Assembly (NCBI GenBank): GCA_947172415.1 | Contig: OX359196.1 | Location: forward strand, 2,296,501-2,360,500 | Source of the DNA: Chondrosia reniformis | Lineage: Eukaryota; Porifera; Demospongiae; Chondrillida; Chondrillidae | DNA length: 64,000 nt | Direction of reading: 5' to 3' | Part shown: one piece after another, positions 62,310 to 64,000 of the stretch | Layout: the number at the start of each line of letters is the position of its first letter | Position numbering within the stretch: the first letter of the stretch is position 1 | The notes under the pieces: model-generated | Told to the model about the DNA's origin: nothing | Databases searched by the model: none | The model's input: only the letters and a program-made list of their open reading frames with translations | Program-made: the position numbers and the translations under genes

Positions 62310-64000
62310 AAAAGAAAGAGAAACCTTTGGGAAGTGGGGAATAAGCCAGTATGGTGGCCTTCAACTGTTGACTATTCTTCACCAAATGGAACAAGAGGTA
62401 TTGTGCATTGTGAATTAATCAATATACATATATTGCATATGACATTCAAATATCCATCCTATATAGGAAAAGTAAGACCAACTTATGATAGTCTACTTTC
62501 TGTAGCTGAATGTTTGATTGCGGCAAATTCACAAGACTTTACATTTGATAGAACATGCAGGGAAAATAGAGAAGATGCAATGGAGGTTAATTAACATGCA
62601 CTTTATATAGCTTAAAAGCCAGTGGCATAACTTTGGCTCCTCTAAATGTGTCAATTGTGAAAATGCTATCAGCCACAGGAATTAACTCATGCATGTGGTA
62701 GCACATTATTTGTCTAGGACAAAACTGAGACAGGTAATGAATGTATTTTCATATATTGGTCCAGGAATTTTCAGAATTATTATCTAATGAAACAGCTTTA
62801 GGCCAAATTAAAGAAGTATGTGAGAGTTTACAGCATGTAACTGATTCATTTAAAAGAATATATAATTAAACTTTTATTAAATATATTATAGATAGTATCA
62901 AGTGTAAACAGGAGGTGTGATGAGGACAGGTCAGCTTCTCCACTTTTGTTTGGTGGGGTATTATATAATTTTTGCATACATTGCATATATATATATGTAT
63001 ACATGTTATTATATTGCATGCATACATGTAACCTGATTTTATCATCATTACAGTCTGAGGAAACCAACATGGAAATTCTAGCATCATTGATGAGGTATAG
63101 TATAGATATATCTCTAACACAGTCATGCACCTGTATAGTTTACTATTATATAGGTTCCACTTGATACCACTATTTCTGCTGACATGGAAAGCAAGAGGCC
63201 ACAACATTATGGAGACTTAGAGGTATATTTATCTTCCATGCAGCAAGAATACTTTTTATATGCATGCATCTATATACAATTAAAGGAAAGTCTATTGAAA
63301 AGATGGTACAAGTGTCTACACAAAGAAAAGGCACTGAGCATAAGGTATATAATCTGCATTGGTCACCTGTAGCCATCAAATTATGAAATATATATACGTA
63401 TCTCATCCAATATTAACAGAAGAAACTACGCGAAATATCAAAGTTGTCAAACAGTAAGGATTTACAAGAGACATGTCAGAAAATAAGGAGTAACCTGGAG
63501 AAAGATACACCTTCTATATAATAAAAGCCAAGTGGTTGACTTTAGGACATCCACCAACCTTGTAAAGAGGTGTGATTAAAATCTGTTCCAGAATACAATA
63601 ATAGGATGCCTATTTATAGTATTACATTCAACCATATATTTTTAAAATTTAAATTAATTTTATCTAGTAGAATCAGTGCCCTACATCAGGTGCCTGAGGG
63701 CATGTGGGCAGCATAATGCACAGGTGATGCGAACTGCCTGTTTCATGCAGTTTCAATTAGCATGGAAGGGAATAAAACACTAACAACCATGCTCCATTTG
63801 GCTACAACAACATGGGCTGATATATATACATTGTGATCACTACGAATGGTATAAACTCATCGTCTTCATATATGAATCCGAAGCTTATGTTGATTTCCAA
63901 TCCCTAACATTTTGAATAGTATTGTCAATCCATATCTGATATCAATGATGCGCATGCCCTCCTTTACACAACATCCTCAATGAAGGCATGGAAGAATAAA
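62310..64000 (+). pseudogene. Gene with OTU-like protease motif, broken, continues past the window
   Basis: Candidate exons: up to 62397 (GNKPVWWPSTVDYSSPNGTR), 62467-62585 (KVRPTYDSLLSVAECLIAAN), 62765-62815, 63054-63094, about 63153-63221 (MESKRPQHYGDLE) and about 63422-63499. The first four agree in phase; later joins do not. At 63723-63830 one frame reads GDANCLFHAVSISMEGNKTL TTMLHLA, which resembles the active-site entry of OTU-family cysteine proteases (normally DGNC; here DANC). A stop precedes it in frame. Most likely a decaying element-borne or vertnin-like gene; function is inferred from this motif alone. Confidence 0.4.

Overview
The window looks like genomic DNA of an early-branching animal, most likely a sponge (inference). 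It is AT-rich. Host genes are split by many GT-AG introns, and the rest is a dense mix of animal-type transposable elements: hAT, pogo/Tigger, rve-type DDE, DIRS-like, Penelope-like, LINEs with APE or restriction-like endonucleases, and MITEs. No prokaryotic features were seen.

Two conserved host genes dominate. An SR-protein kinase (SRPK) runs on the + strand from beyond the left edge to 13776. Its 12 visible exons keep one open frame of 483 codons plus stop. A coatomer gamma subunit (COPG) runs on the - strand from its start codon at 50400 to its stop at 18655. It has 21 exons that sum to 2634 nt, an uninterrupted 877-residue protein of almost exactly the family's usual length. The two genes converge, 3' end to 3' end, on a 4.9-kb interval (13777-18654). 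That interval holds a tRNA-like element, a broken SWIM/YqaJ/PHD gene, a broken THAP gene and a LINE 3' end.

Introns of both genes are loaded with elements. SRPK carries a DIRS-like fragment (about 4590-6430), a 2.3-kb hAT element with terminal repeats (9797-12121) and a MITE (1263-1480). COPG carries a MITE (21633-21854), a LINE fragment (24985-27190), a hairpin-ended element (27975-28330), a pogo-like remnant (30121-30495), a 26-bp minisatellite (31212-32595), recombinase and retroelement fragments (34500-36942), a Penelope-like element (41700-43095), a compound RT fragment (43330-44560), and a nearly full-length LINE with a 2A-like peptide (45164-48420).

Right of COPG, a Tigger deletion derivative (51808-52318) lies next to a complete 4419-bp DNA transposon (52367-56785). 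That transposon has 28-bp terminal inverted repeats, a 6-bp target duplication TACAAG, an intact three-exon DDE transposase on the - strand and a RING-finger companion gene, now broken, on the + strand. Next come a second hairpin-ended element (57233-57650) and a 68-bp satellite with an internal palindrome, organised as a 612-bp higher-order repeat (58499-61822). The satellite is split by an 860-bp element with TTAA ends. The right edge holds the start of a broken gene with an OTU-like protease motif.
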